A stretch of 40,193 nucleotides of DNA from Selaginella moellendorffii (taxonomy: Eukaryota > Streptophyta > Lycopodiopsida > Selaginellales > Selaginellaceae). Both the position numbers and the translations under genes were made by a program. The notes under the pieces are model-generated. The model was not told where the DNA came from and made no database searches. It worked only from the letters and a program-made list of their open reading frames with translations. Positions 31,721 through 40,193 of this stretch are shown piece after piece (positions within the stretch are counted from its first letter, which is position 1; each line of letters starts with the position of its first letter). The stretch covers positions 1 to 40,193 of the forward strand of contig NW_003314433.1 of NCBI RefSeq assembly GCF_000143415.4. The letters are read 5' to 3'.

Positions 31721-33551
31721 ATGGGATCTCTCTGGATCGATCACGATGCCGCCGAGAAAACTCGAAAGGATTTTGTCAATCTCTTGGCGAGCAGGCACAA
31801 GGATCCAGGTTTTTCCAAGAATCTCCTCTTTGGGTCTTTGATAGTACCTCTCTTTTCTCCAGGGCCGCTGGTGGCTAGATCATGCAAGATTGTTTCACAG
31901 GAAACTGTCCAGCAATTCGATATTCCTATGGTAGAGTTCTCTTCTCGTTGGATTTTTCTCACATCTTTGATAGCTACGATTATCTCGGGAAGAACTCGAC
32001 CAACTGGAAGAGGAGCGCCTTGTTCTTGTGACAGAGGTAAGGCATTGTACACGATTTTTCTTCCACCCCGATTCATCGATAGGAATTTTGGTAAAGGTTG
32101 GAGATCAAGGCCAGCTTCCAGTTTTGATCATCAGAAGGAAAAATGGAGCAACGCCAAGTCCTGCTCTTGTCATACTCCACAGCTCATACAGTTGCAAGGA
32201 TTCCATAAGAAATGTGGTGGAGGTATGTGCTATTTTTCTTTGCTTCTCGAGAGATTTTTTTGGCCAGTATTTTGCTTTCCATGGTTTTACTGCCATCACC
32301 ATCGATAATCGGTACCACGGAGAGCGAGCATCATCATCTTATCAAAATGTAAGTTTGTTTCTCCATAGTTTCTAAGCAAGTTTAATATCTTTCTCGTTTC
32401 TTCTTCGATCATATCCATCGCAGGCTATGATTTCCGCGTGGAAGACAGGCCGAGAGATGCCTTTCATCTTCGATACGGTATGTAAGATTGACTTCGCTAT
32501 GAACATAGTTTTCTTGATCGATCACACAGGTCTGGGACGTGACCAAGCTGATGGACTACCTCATCCAAAGAAAGGACATCGATTCCACTCGCATAGGAAT
32601 GACGGGGATTTCGCTCGGTGGTATTTATACAATCTTTTGGAAACCAGCTTCCAAGTTTTAATTCTCTTTCTCTTTTGCATGGGTTTTGTCTGATCACTTT
32701 CACAGGAATGATCACTCTGTACTCAATGGCTGCTGACGCTCGAATTGCTTCAGCCGTTCCTATGATTGGTGTTCAGGTTTCCGAAATCTTTGTATTTCTA
32801 GTTTTTGTGTTCTCTCTTTCGATTTGATTACCTTATCTCGTGACATGCTTTTGTGTTGTGCCAGAACTTTAGCTGGGCAGTAAAAAATAATAAGTGGCAA
32901 GCAAGAGTTGGCAGCATCCCGCACGCCTTTGAAGGTATTCGAGTAGCTTCACAGCAGAAAAGAAAAAAGGAAAAAACTTTGTTGGTTATTCACAAAGGTT
33001 TAATTCCTTCTTACCTTTTCCAGTTGCTGCTGGGGACCTCGGCAAAGCTTGCTGTGATTCAGAGACTGTCGCAGCTGTAAGTGCTTTCCCCTCTTTTTTT
33101 CTTCAAGGAAAACTCATCTCGATTTGATCACGTAGAACAGGTTTGGCAACGAATAGCTCCCGGCCTGATGCACGAGTTTGATGTCCACCACATTCTTAAA
33201 GCGGTGTTTCCTCGCCCCTTGCTCATTCTCAATGGTACGCACTCACAAGTTTCGCAAGAAATCTATGAAGAGAGAATTTGTTTTCATCTCAGGAAAGAAT
33301 GACCCAAGGTGTCCTGTCGAGGGACTGGAATCTTGCATCCGTGAAACATCCAAGATTTACAAAGCAGCTGGGCATCCCGAAAAGTTTCAGGTTTTGATTG
33401 AATATTCTTCTCCAAGATCAAACTGATAAAACGAGAGAATTGAGCTTGGCAGTTCGTGGCGGAGGAGAATGTGGGACACGAGATCACGGAGTCGATGATG
33501 GAAGCCGCCATGCGCTGGTTTCGCAACTATCTCTGTATCTCAAAACTTTAG
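31721..33551 (+). CDS. Alpha/beta hydrolase fold protein (dienelactone-hydrolase / S9-like)
   Basis: Thirteen short exons join in frame with GT-AG introns: 31,721-31,808, 31,863-31,930, 31,974-32,036, 32,097-32,222, 32,268-32,348, 32,424-32,477, 32,530-32,620, 32,706-32,776, 32,865-32,934, 33,024-33,076, 33,141-33,234, 33,293-33,390 and 33,453-33,551. They give 351 aa. The nucleophile elbow GISLGG places Ser188, GKNDPRCP gives Asp290 and ENVGHEIT gives His328, a complete triad. ALVILHSSYSCKDS and AITIDNRYHGERAS are the usual early strands and loops. No targeting signal is visible. It belongs to an uncharacterised plant hydrolase group, and the substrate cannot be told. For exon 4 I chose the acceptor at 32,096 because the nearer AG leaves a shifted frame. 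Confidence 0.88.
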
Positions 33552-33559
33552 TTCTTGAA

Positions 33560-33626
33560 CTTTCAGCTGACTGTCCACGTGTGCCCTTAACGGTCAACCG
33601 CATCCGATTCAGCTGAAAGGGCACAC
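33560..33626. repeat. Rearranged inverted repeat upstream of the TLC gene
   Basis: CTTTCAGCTGA (33,560-33,570) and GTGTGCCCTT (33,579-33,588) are both present in reverse complement, fused as TCAGCTGAAAGGGCACAC at 33,609-33,626. This could form a hairpin in the 3' flank of the hydrolase or the leader of the TLC gene. The function is unknown. Confidence 0.5.
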
Positions 33627-33653
33627 TTCATTCTAGCAACTGTAGAAAAGAAA

Positions 33654-34457
33654 ATGGAGCTCGAAGCTGCAATGGAGCATCTCAAATCCCTCTCCCGCGG
33701 CGCAAAGCAGCAGCGAGAGATCGAAGCCAGAAAAGGCGGAGTGTTGATCATCTCCCTGCTCTTCTTCGCCACGCTCTATGCCACGGCCTGGTTCTTCATC
33801 TTCCGGAGCTGGAGCAAGCACAAGCGATGCCGTGCGGCGAGCAGCTCAATCTCCTTCGCCCATGCGCTGGTCGGAGCTTCCCTGGCAATGGCGGACATGG
33901 TATCGTCGCCCTGGACGCTCGACGCCCCAAACACGGCATTCCAGAACAGGATCATGGAGTGGAGCATGGCCTACTTCATCGTCGACCTCTTTCACTACTT
34001 CCTCGCGGTTCCCGAGGATCATCTCTTCATCGCCCACCACTTAGCGACGCTCACGTACATGATCTCTTGCCGCTACTACACTCTCCATGGCGCCAAGTCG
34101 GTGATGAGCTTGATCGCGGCGGGGGAAGCCACCACTCCACTCCAGGCGATCTGGACGCTGGCGAGGCTGGCCAAGGACGAGTTCCCAGTCGCGGAGAGGG
34201 TCTACACGGCATTGTCTCCGACGTTCACGCTGCTCTTCACGATCGTTCGAGGGATGCTGGGGCCGTTCTTGCTGGGAAAGCTGGCGAGTTTCTATCTCTG
34301 GGGTCGTGCCGACACTGTGATCCCTCGATGGCTGGCTTGGTTCTGGGTGTTTGAGGTGAGCTTTGCGGTGGTGGGCAGTATGATTTGGGTGTTTCGGCTG
34401 TGGCGAGGACTGTTCAAGCTCAACTCGCAACGCAGTGGATTCTGGAAGAGCGATTGA
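33654..34457 (+). CDS. TLC-domain membrane protein
   Basis: This single-exon gene encodes 267 aa with about six hydrophobic helices. The first (GVLIISLLFFATLYATAWFF) is at residues 28-47. Central features are AYFIVDLFHYFLA, EDHLFIAHHLATLTYMISC and a GEATTPLQAIWTL segment. The HH pair and the xEATTP motif are typical of TRAM/LAG1/CLN8 (TLC) proteins of the TLCD4/5-like branch. TLC proteins sit in the ER or plasma membrane and act in lipid sensing or synthesis. This one lacks features I would use to call it a ceramide synthase. It starts 102 bp after the hydrolase stop, on the same strand, and ends LNSQRSGFWKSD. Confidence 0.88.
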   Translation: MELEAAMEHLKSLSRGAKQQREIEARKGGVLIISLLFFATLYATAWFFIFRSWSKHKRCRAASSSISFAHALVGASLAMADMVSSPWTLDAPNTAFQNRIMEWSMAYFIVDLFHYFLAVPEDHLFIAHHLATLTYMISCRYYTLHGAKSVMSLIAAGEATTPLQAIWTLARLAKDEFPVAERVYTALSPTFTLLFTIVRGMLGPFLLGKLASFYLWGRADTVIPRWLAWFWVFEVSFAVVGSMIWVFRLWRGLFKLNSQRSGFWKSD

Positions 34458-35595
34458 TTGGATCTCGACTCGTAGAAGAGAGTTTGAATGGAAAGGAGAG
34501 AATGCTCCTTGGTATCTGAATGTGCGTCAACTTTGAAGAGATAACTAAGTTACTAGGAAGGAAGCTGGACTAAATAAAAGTAAGTCTTCAAAAATGTTTT
34601 ATTGGGATAAAAAGTGTACCATCTAAAACACACATAAACATATGAGCTATAAGAGAATATGTTAGTTTTCATGAGCTGTGAGCACTCTAAAAGATACAAA
34701 AGTTTATTTACATAATGTGTGATGGATTTGTCTTAACTCAGAAGTTTGTGATGCCTTTTTTTTTCAGGCTGAAGCTGCTAGAGTTCGGGCATGGTGATCC
34801 CAGTATGAGAAATCAACACATTGTTTTTCATGACTCATAAGATTACTTTTATAAAAAATTCGTGATTCTTTCTTTTTCTATTCTCACAGGAACAAGAAAG
34901 AGTAGTGATTCAAGAACAAGAAGCTCTTACTCTTTCTGAAACTATAGATTTACCTTAGTCACTATAAATAAAGAGTTATAATAAACTGGTCAATTATTAT
35001 AAATCATATGAGGTTATCTTAATTAAATAGAACAAGTTATTTGAATGTAATAGTGATAGAAATAAAAAATGTATGACTATAAATTTTTATTGGAATTTAT
35101 AATATATATAATTTATTTTTAGAATATTTTTAAAGTTTAAAATTTCAAGCTATTATATTATTATATTTTTCAAGAATTAATTTCAAGGAGAAATTTATAG
35201 TTTATAATAATATTTGGAACTGCTGCTTATTATAGACCAATTAAATGATATATCGTTTGATGTTTATCCATAAAAATTCCACACTTTTAAAATAAAAAAG
35301 TTTCTCCATTTTGAAAACAATTTGATTCTTTGCCACTTGAGAATCTGCAATACACACCAATTGTTCTTACAATAGAAACAGATAACCTGCTAGTCCCTTT
35401 GTTAGAAAGATGGTTCTAACTAGAGCCTTGAGATATTCGACAACTGTTCGCTAGAACATCTCGATCACAGACTGTTGCAAGAGTTGAGTTGAGTTGCAAG
35501 CAAACAAAAGGAATTGTGCTTATTGAGCTCAAGAGCAAGATAATTCCATGCCTGCAGTCCCTCCACGTCCATGCAGTAGGAATGTCATGATCTTC
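34458..35595. other. Intergenic, partly A/T-rich
   Basis: No gene is recognised. The part from 34,560 to 35,400 is A/T-rich with runs, similar in texture to the large A/T blocks upstream. No terminal repeats are seen. Confidence 0.4.
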
Positions 35596-36069
35596 TTAAT
35601 ATGCAATATTGAACACCCTATCAGTCACGCGTTCGTTCTTGTGGCTCGGGCGCACTGTTGCTGGGGTGGCGAAATAGTGCTCCATCTCCTTCAGCCTCGC
35701 TACCAGCCGGATCATCTCCTCGTCACTCAAGGATGGAGATCTTTGCCTTGTCACCCCACCCACTGCCGCCACCATTGCCACTGCCGCACCGCTTCCAATT
35801 TCCCTATCACAGCCACTTCCCAATCCTATCCCGAACAGCGATCTTGCCAGGGCTTGCTCTATCACTACCCGCGGCGCTGAAAACCATGGATGATCCCTTA
35901 ATTCATCCTCACATTTCCACATTTTAGCCAAGAACGCAGCCAGGGCTTTGCTCAAACACCATCGAGCAAGATCGATACCCAAGGGAGGGAAAATTGTTAT
36001 CTCTTTGACGGTTCCAAGAGCTCCCAAAGAACACGTTTTCATACTTGGAAATTTCTTTGGCTCAGCCAT
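35596..36069 (-). CDS. Hypothetical 157-aa protein
   Basis: The ORF from the ATG at 36,069 begins MAEPKKFPSMKTCSLGALGT. It contains WCLSKALAAFLAKMWKCEDE, a glycine/alanine-rich stretch and an acidic-basic helix LSDEEMIRLVARLKEMEHYF, and ends FNIAY. It has balanced composition in an otherwise A/T-rich gap and no internal stops, but matches no family I know. It lies divergently from the nucleosidase gene, with 458 bp between the two starts. Confidence 0.35.
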   Translation of the reverse strand: MAEPKKFPSMKTCSLGALGTVKEITIFPPLGIDLARWCLSKALAAFLAKMWKCEDELRDHPWFSAPRVVIEQALARSLFGIGLGSGCDREIGSGAAVAMVAAVGGVTRQRSPSLSDEEMIRLVARLKEMEHYFATPATVRPSHKNERVTDRVFNIAY

Positions 36070-36527
36070 GCTGTCTCACCACATCATCAATTCCTTTTCG
36101 CCACGCGGGCCTCCTCCACGTTGCAAATCAGGAGGAGTTTTATTCAGGAGGCACAATTGGTTCTGCTCTCCCTCACGTCAACTATCTCCCTTGCATATAA
36201 GCAACTTGGCATGATCGTTTAGTTCACTCAAGCAAGACTTCTTCAAAATAGAACACTACTTTGAAGTGTTCAAGAGGATCTCTTTTTCGTTCTTTTCCTG
36301 GTGTTTTAATGTCCTTGAAGAACAGGGACTTTGAGTAGTTTAATGGTTTAGTTTAGCTCCAGTTTCTATGAAAACTGCCCCCGGCCCCCATCGAGCGCTT
36401 TTACTTTTACGAAAAACAACAGGCTTTTCTGCCCGTCCTATACCCACGTTTCACATGCACACGGGCATGTACGCGCAATATAACAACGTATAGACTGTAT
36501 CATCTCACCATACGAGCAACTAAGAAG
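36070..36527. other. Divergent spacer upstream of the nucleosidase gene
   Basis: No gene is visible. It probably contains the nucleosidase promoter and, if the minus ORF is real, that gene's promoter too. Confidence 0.35.
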
Positions 36528-37850
36528 ATGAGAACTTCATGGCTAGTAGTGTTCTTCGTAGCTTTGGCACTGCAGATCTTGTGGAGCTCGAGAGTGAGTG
36601 GATTCTATGGCGATAGCGCTGCGATTGAGTCTGTCAGTCGCCGTGGAGCTCATGTTGGAATTGTCGTTCCAAACATGTACGAGTTTACACCTCTGCTCGA
36701 ACAAGGAAGATTTGTTGCTGATGCCACGATTCCCTTCATCGATATTGGAGGTTGTTTCATCACACTTTGAGATTTCTCGAGCTTGGAATCTCTTTGTCTC
36801 TTTCAGGAAGAAGGTTTCATATCGGAACAATCCATGGAAAGCGTTCCATTGTCGTCATCTCTGGTCTTTCCATGGTTTGCAAGAAGTTATTTCTCCACAG
36901 CTTTTCATATGATTTGATCGAATGTCTCGCAGCTCAATGCCGGGATCACGACGCAACAGCTGCTTGACCACTTCCGGATCGACGTTGTCCTTCATTACGG
37001 CATCGCAGGAAGCTCCAATCCTTCGCTTCACATCGCGGACGTGAGCATCGCTTCTTCGTGGATTCACACCGGCCTGTGGTACTGGCAGGTTTGTCTCAAA
37101 TCCGAAACTTTAATAAGATACTCAATCTCAAGAAATCTTCTTATCTTGCAGCGGTATGGTCAAGGTCCCAATGACGAACTTTCTCTGGAGCAAAATGGAG
37201 ACTACACTCGTTTGCTTGGCAATCTCCACTTTGGATCATACAATGATCCCTCAAATGAAAATTCCGACAACAAGCTGGGACACATCTATTTCCAGCCCGA
37301 GGAAGTTTTTCCCATCACTGGCACACCAGAAGTTAGACAACACGCATTCAAAGTTCCAGTCTCAAGAACACTCTATGAAACCGCGCAAAGAGAGCTGATG
37401 GTAAGTCTTCTCTAGATCTTCTTCTAACTTCCATTGGTTTTTCTAGAACTTGGAGCTCAAAGCATGCCTCAACTCCAGTTCGTGCTTGAGCTCCGAGCCC
37501 AAAGTTCTCTTCGGTCTCACCGGATCCAGCGCAAACGTTTTCCTTGACAACGCTGCTTACCGCACTCTTCTCTACGACAAGTTTGGAATCTCGAGCGTGG
37601 ACATGGAGTCCGCCGCAGTGGCTCTGGTAGAGTTCTCTATGATCTTCCCCTTGTGGTTTCCAAAATCTCATCTTGATTCTTCCAGACTTGCTACGCGCAA
37701 GGCAAACCTTTCATCATCTTTCGCTCCATCTCCGACCTCGCTGGAGGCTCGGATCACTCCAACGAGGCGATCCAATTCATCGACGTCGCGGCCGAGAACG
37801 CGGTGATTGCTGTCGTGGAATTCATCCGATCATCCCACGCGACGTTTTAA
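36528..37850 (+). CDS. Secreted nucleoside phosphorylase / MTA-SAH nucleosidase-like (bark-storage-protein family)
   Basis: Six exons join in frame: 36,528-36,750, 36,807-36,874, 36,933-37,088, 37,152-37,400, 37,447-37,626 and 37,686-37,850, giving 346 aa. Residues 1-25 are a clear signal peptide (basic Arg, then VVFFVALALQIL). The PNP_UDP_1 fold follows: HVGIVVPNMYEFTPLL, VVLHYGIAGSSNPSLHIADV, then SSVDMESAAVAL with Glu286 and FRSISDLAGG with Asp309. These match the substrate-binding and catalytic positions of the MTA/SAH nucleosidase type, so it may be an active nucleosidase. Plant secreted members include poplar bark storage proteins. It ends 63 bp from the convergent methyltransferase gene. 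Confidence 0.9.
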
Positions 37851-37913
37851 GCCAAGCTTGTAATCGTTTGAAACAGTGATGAAGTTATATGGTCATGGGA
37901 AGAGCTCGTAGTA

Positions 37914-39228
37914 TCATAGAGTTTGTGATCTTCGGTTCTTGACCCCGACAATGTAAGCGTTCCAGGCGTCACACTGGTTGAAGCTCTCGAGTTCTTCGTA
38001 GTCTCCTTTATCATCGTTTGTGTTGTCAAGGCCATTCTTTCTCTCGAGCAGCTCGGGCCTCTCGCACAGCCACAAGTGAGTTGAATCGAATCCAGCCTCG
38101 TCTAGGCAGTCACGAACCTCTGGAATCGTCCACCTGGGAACACATATAACAAAAAGAAAACACTGATTGAATCGCGAACTTAAGACCGAACTTACAATCG
38201 CCAGTGGTACGAAAAGGCGTGACGAAGAACTCTACGCGACTTGGCCAGCTGGAAGTGCAAGCTTATCCTCGTTGTCCTCTTGATAATGTCGAACTCTTCT
38301 TGCTCCCAAGTGTACTGGCACAAAGCAAACAAAGTAATGGAATCGCTGCGTTTCTTTAAAGAAAAAATAAGTCTCGTACCGTGAAGTCGCTGTAGCGTCT
38401 GCGGATCCTTAGCGACTGCTCGGACGACAATCCTCCATACAGATCCATCACAAACACTCCACCTTTGTTGCTAATGGAGCTCAGTGCTTGCCGGAAGTAA
38501 GACACCAGATCCTTACGTTCCTGGAGGCAGCAGCAGCTAAAGTTCAATGCACAGATGACATCCGAGCGTTGTTCCACTCTTGTTTCTTCTGGATCTTCAT
38601 CTCCTTCTCCACCATTCCTTGTCTCTACAGAAGCTGGAGATCTGTTCTCGAGCACAAACTTACCCGACTTTGCTAGCGGATGAAGCACATTCTGGTGGAA
38701 CAAATCAACACGATTTGCTGTGTCACCCCGACCTCCCAGCACGTTGTTCTTGAGCCCCCAAGAGAGAGCATCGTCGTCCAGATCCACGCCGACAGCTGTT
38801 CTTCGCGCGTCGCCTCGCACCCATTCTGCGCTGCTCATGAAAAGTTACTGGAGAAGCCCAAGAAAAAACTCAAACCAGATCAAAGCTGTGCCGCAGAAAT
38901 CCTCGCGCATATGGAGTGGAATTCGACCTCCAACGTAAGTGAGAAAGAACTTCTGCAAGTAGCTGATCTCTCCCCGTGGAGCCTGCAAGTTTGTCCAATC
39001 TTCTCAAACCAAAAGCAAGAAAAAGAGCCAACGATTTACTTGAACAGCGCGCTGGTACAAATCGTGCTTGAGCCCCTCGTCGCATTCCTCGTCCCCCTGC
39101 ACGGCCGCCGCGCCATTGCCGTCATCGGCGCCATCGGCATCTCCCTCCAATGCGCTGTGGCAGTCGAATGCGGAAGAAGGGAGCTCCTCCTCCAAGCGCT
39201 TGCGGTGATGCTGCTTCTTCTTCCCCAT
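37914..39228 (-). CDS. Class I SAM-dependent methyltransferase
   Basis: Five exons join in frame: 39,228-39,040, 38,982-38,876, 38,833-38,380, 38,314-38,196 and 38,133-37,914, giving 362 aa. The first 60 residues are lysine- then acid-rich (MGKKKQHHRKRLEEELPSSA) and may be a nuclear or nucleolar signal. The SAM-binding region is HMREDFCGTALICSAEWVRG (around residue 91) followed by TAVGVDLDDDALSWGLKNN. CALNFSCCCLQER and GGVFVMDLYGG are the next strands, and HWRLWTIPEVRDCLDEAGF is near the C-terminus. The target is unknown. Intron 2 is only 42 nt. A telo-box lies 55 bp upstream, and a decayed copy of exons 4-5 lies at 39,925-40,155. Confidence 0.9.
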
Positions 39229-39240
39229 TCTCTTCCCTAG

Positions 39241-39300
39241 TTACTTTGCCCTAAACCCCTAAACCCGTTAAGGATGTTTCATAAACCCTAATTACTCAAT
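39241..39300. promoter_or_regulatory. Telo-box cluster upstream of the methyltransferase
   Basis: CCCTAAACCCCTAAACCC at 39,249-39,267 and AAACCCTAA at 39,283-39,291 lie 12-63 bp upstream of the minus-strand start at 39,228. Such motifs mark promoters of translation and ribosome-related genes in plants, so the methyltransferase may share that expression programme. This is an inference. Confidence 0.55.
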
Positions 39301-39522
39301 AGCCCTAGATTCTTCTCGGGTTCGAATCTTTTCTAAAGATATAAATCCCTAAAGTATATTCCTCTCCATTTGAAAAATCATAACACTGCCCTGCACTGGC
39401 GGCCGTCAGTCAGCGCCACAATTACGCGGGCGCCTCGTGTGTGTAGACCTCCGTACGTGATGATCCAACCGATTTGATCTAGCCCCGGAATCTTTCTCTG
39501 AAACAACGGCGCGAGCAAGAGG

Positions 39523-39915
39523 ATGATCCACAGCGCGGTAATGCTGATCGCATTCTTTTCACTCCAGGTAACTACAGCTCAAGCATCCAGAGCTCCATCT
39601 CCTTCTCCTGGAGGTCAAGCTCCAGCTCCAGCTCCAGCGCCAGATTCTTATGAAGTCACAGTGCCAGCGGCGGCGAGCTCTCCGCCATCGCCGCCAAGCT
39701 CCGCTTCCAAGGCTCCCGTTGTCGATCCCAGCGCTCTCGGCGCGGATCGTTCCTCGCCCTCGATGAGCAGCCGGCGGAAGATTGGGATCGGCGTGGGCGT
39801 GTTCTTGGGCTCCTTTGCCGCGGTCTTTGTCTCGCTCGTGTACCGCAGGAGGAGATGTAACGTCAAGAAAGTGGAGCATGGAAGCAAGCGGATCCCATTC
39901 CGGGAAGAGCTCTAG
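39523..39915 (+). CDS. Arabinogalactan-like protein with transmembrane anchor
   Basis: This single exon encodes 130 aa. Residues 1-21 are a signal peptide ending TTAQA. The mature part is rich in Ala-Pro, Ser-Pro and Thr (APSPSPGGQAPAPAPAPD, then SPPSPPSSASKAP), the usual substrate for proline hydroxylation and arabinogalactan glycosylation. A hydrophobic segment (IGIGVGVFLGSFAAVFVSLV, about residues 87-106) is followed by a basic RRRR stop-transfer and a 20-residue tail. It is therefore a type I membrane protein rather than a GPI-anchored one. It probably resides at the plasma membrane/cell wall. It stands between the methyltransferase and that gene's decayed partial copy. Confidence 0.8.
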   Translation: MIHSAVMLIAFFSLQVTTAQASRAPSPSPGGQAPAPAPAPDSYEVTVPAAASSPPSPPSSASKAPVVDPSALGADRSSPSMSSRRKIGIGVGVFLGSFAAVFVSLVYRRRRCNVKKVEHGSKRIPFREEL

Positions 39916-39924
39916 GAAGATCTT

Positions 39925-40155
39925 TTGGCCCTGACAATGTAAGCTTGACTCTCCGGTTCTTCGTAGTGGGTTGAATCGAATCGAGCCTCGCCTAGGCAGT
40001 CGCGAAACTCTGGAATCGCCAACCTGGGGAGAAACAAACAAACAGTCCACTCATTCCAGGGGACTTAAACCAACTTAGATATGAAACACCATGACAAATG
40101 CAAGCTTATTTTCTTGTCAATGTCGACTTCTTGTTGCTCCAGGCCTTCGTTTGTT
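39925..40155 (-). pseudogene. Decayed partial duplicate of the methyltransferase 3' exons
   Basis: The plus-strand text GGGTTGAATCGAATCGAGCC (39,967) and CTAGGCAGTCGCGAAACTCT (39,992) matches exon 5 of the gene at 37,914-39,228 (around 38,080-38,120). The exon boundary CAACCTGGG and the following intron are also similar. A stretch at about 40,097-40,142 resembles exon 4 (AAGCTTATTTTCTTGTCAAT). Large pieces are missing, including about 80 bases of exon 5. It is non-functional. It may continue beyond the window end. Confidence 0.7.
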
Positions 40156-40193
40156 CTTTCCAGCCAAAATCGCGTCGCGTTACTTCAACTTTT

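Noticed and set aside
32036-32096. Nearer splice acceptor at the GATAG before 32,083 in the hydrolase gene
   Set aside because: It gives a frame in which exon 3 loses the acidic helix expected there. The acceptor at 32,096 keeps phase and the family-like EVGDQGQLPVLI.
33827-34354. Long alternative ORFs overlapping the TLC gene on both strands
   Set aside because: They are shadows of a GC-rich coding region. Only the 33,654 frame has membrane helices and TLC motifs.
39310-39345. GGGTTCGAATC as a tRNA T-loop
   Set aside because: No matching acceptor, D or anticodon arms can be folded around it. The same holds for similar strings near 2085 and 25,210.

Overview
This window looks like nuclear DNA of a land plant, most likely a lycophyte such as Selaginella. 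The basis is inference from gene content and architecture: a cluster of intron-poor pentatricopeptide repeat (PPR) genes, compact multi-exon genes with GT-AG introns mostly about 40-110 nt long, plant-type genes (SOSEKI, MORN-type PIP5K, an arabinogalactan-like protein), and telo-box promoter motifs. No bacterial, organellar or viral gene block is seen, and I recognise no tRNA or rRNA.

Left third (1-13,300): a birth-and-death cluster of related PPR genes. One copy is intact (6016-7551, minus, 511 aa). One has a long ORF but a frameshifted 5' end (1-1256, plus). At least four others are decayed or truncated (1299-1536, 4711-5965, 8356-10,690 and 12,835-13,300). The copy at 8356-10,690 is interrupted by a 1,168-bp non-autonomous hAT transposon with an 8-bp target duplication, terminal inverted repeats and a leftover hAT dimerisation-domain ORF. 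A relic with a Fic motif lies between two PPR copies, and a decayed ORF of unknown family lies at 3098-3718.

Middle (10,710-22,190): mostly A/T-dominated gene-poor DNA in two blocks (10,710-12,834 and 15,100-18,700). Between and after these are a 247-aa orphan gene, a C-terminal fragment of a PUX1-like UBX protein, a decayed single-pass membrane protein, a decayed DMT/EamA transporter and an LRR scrap.

Right half (22,190-40,193): dense, well-formed genes whose exons I could join in frame. IMP3 (SSU processome; minus) and an NSUN4-like RNA m5C methyltransferase (plus) diverge from a 70-bp telo-box promoter. Then come a MORN-PIP5K, a SOSEKI/DIX polarity protein, an alpha/beta hydrolase, a TLC-domain membrane protein, a secreted MTA/SAH-nucleosidase-like (bark-storage-type) protein, a class I methyltransferase (minus, tail-to-tail with the previous gene) and a membrane-anchored arabinogalactan-like protein. 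The window ends in a decayed duplicate of the methyltransferase's last exons.

I do not see a clear new multi-gene system. The best leads are the PPR/hAT/Fic rearrangement region, the shared IMP3-NSUN4 promoter, a long upstream ORF ahead of SOSEKI, and the orphan 247-aa protein.
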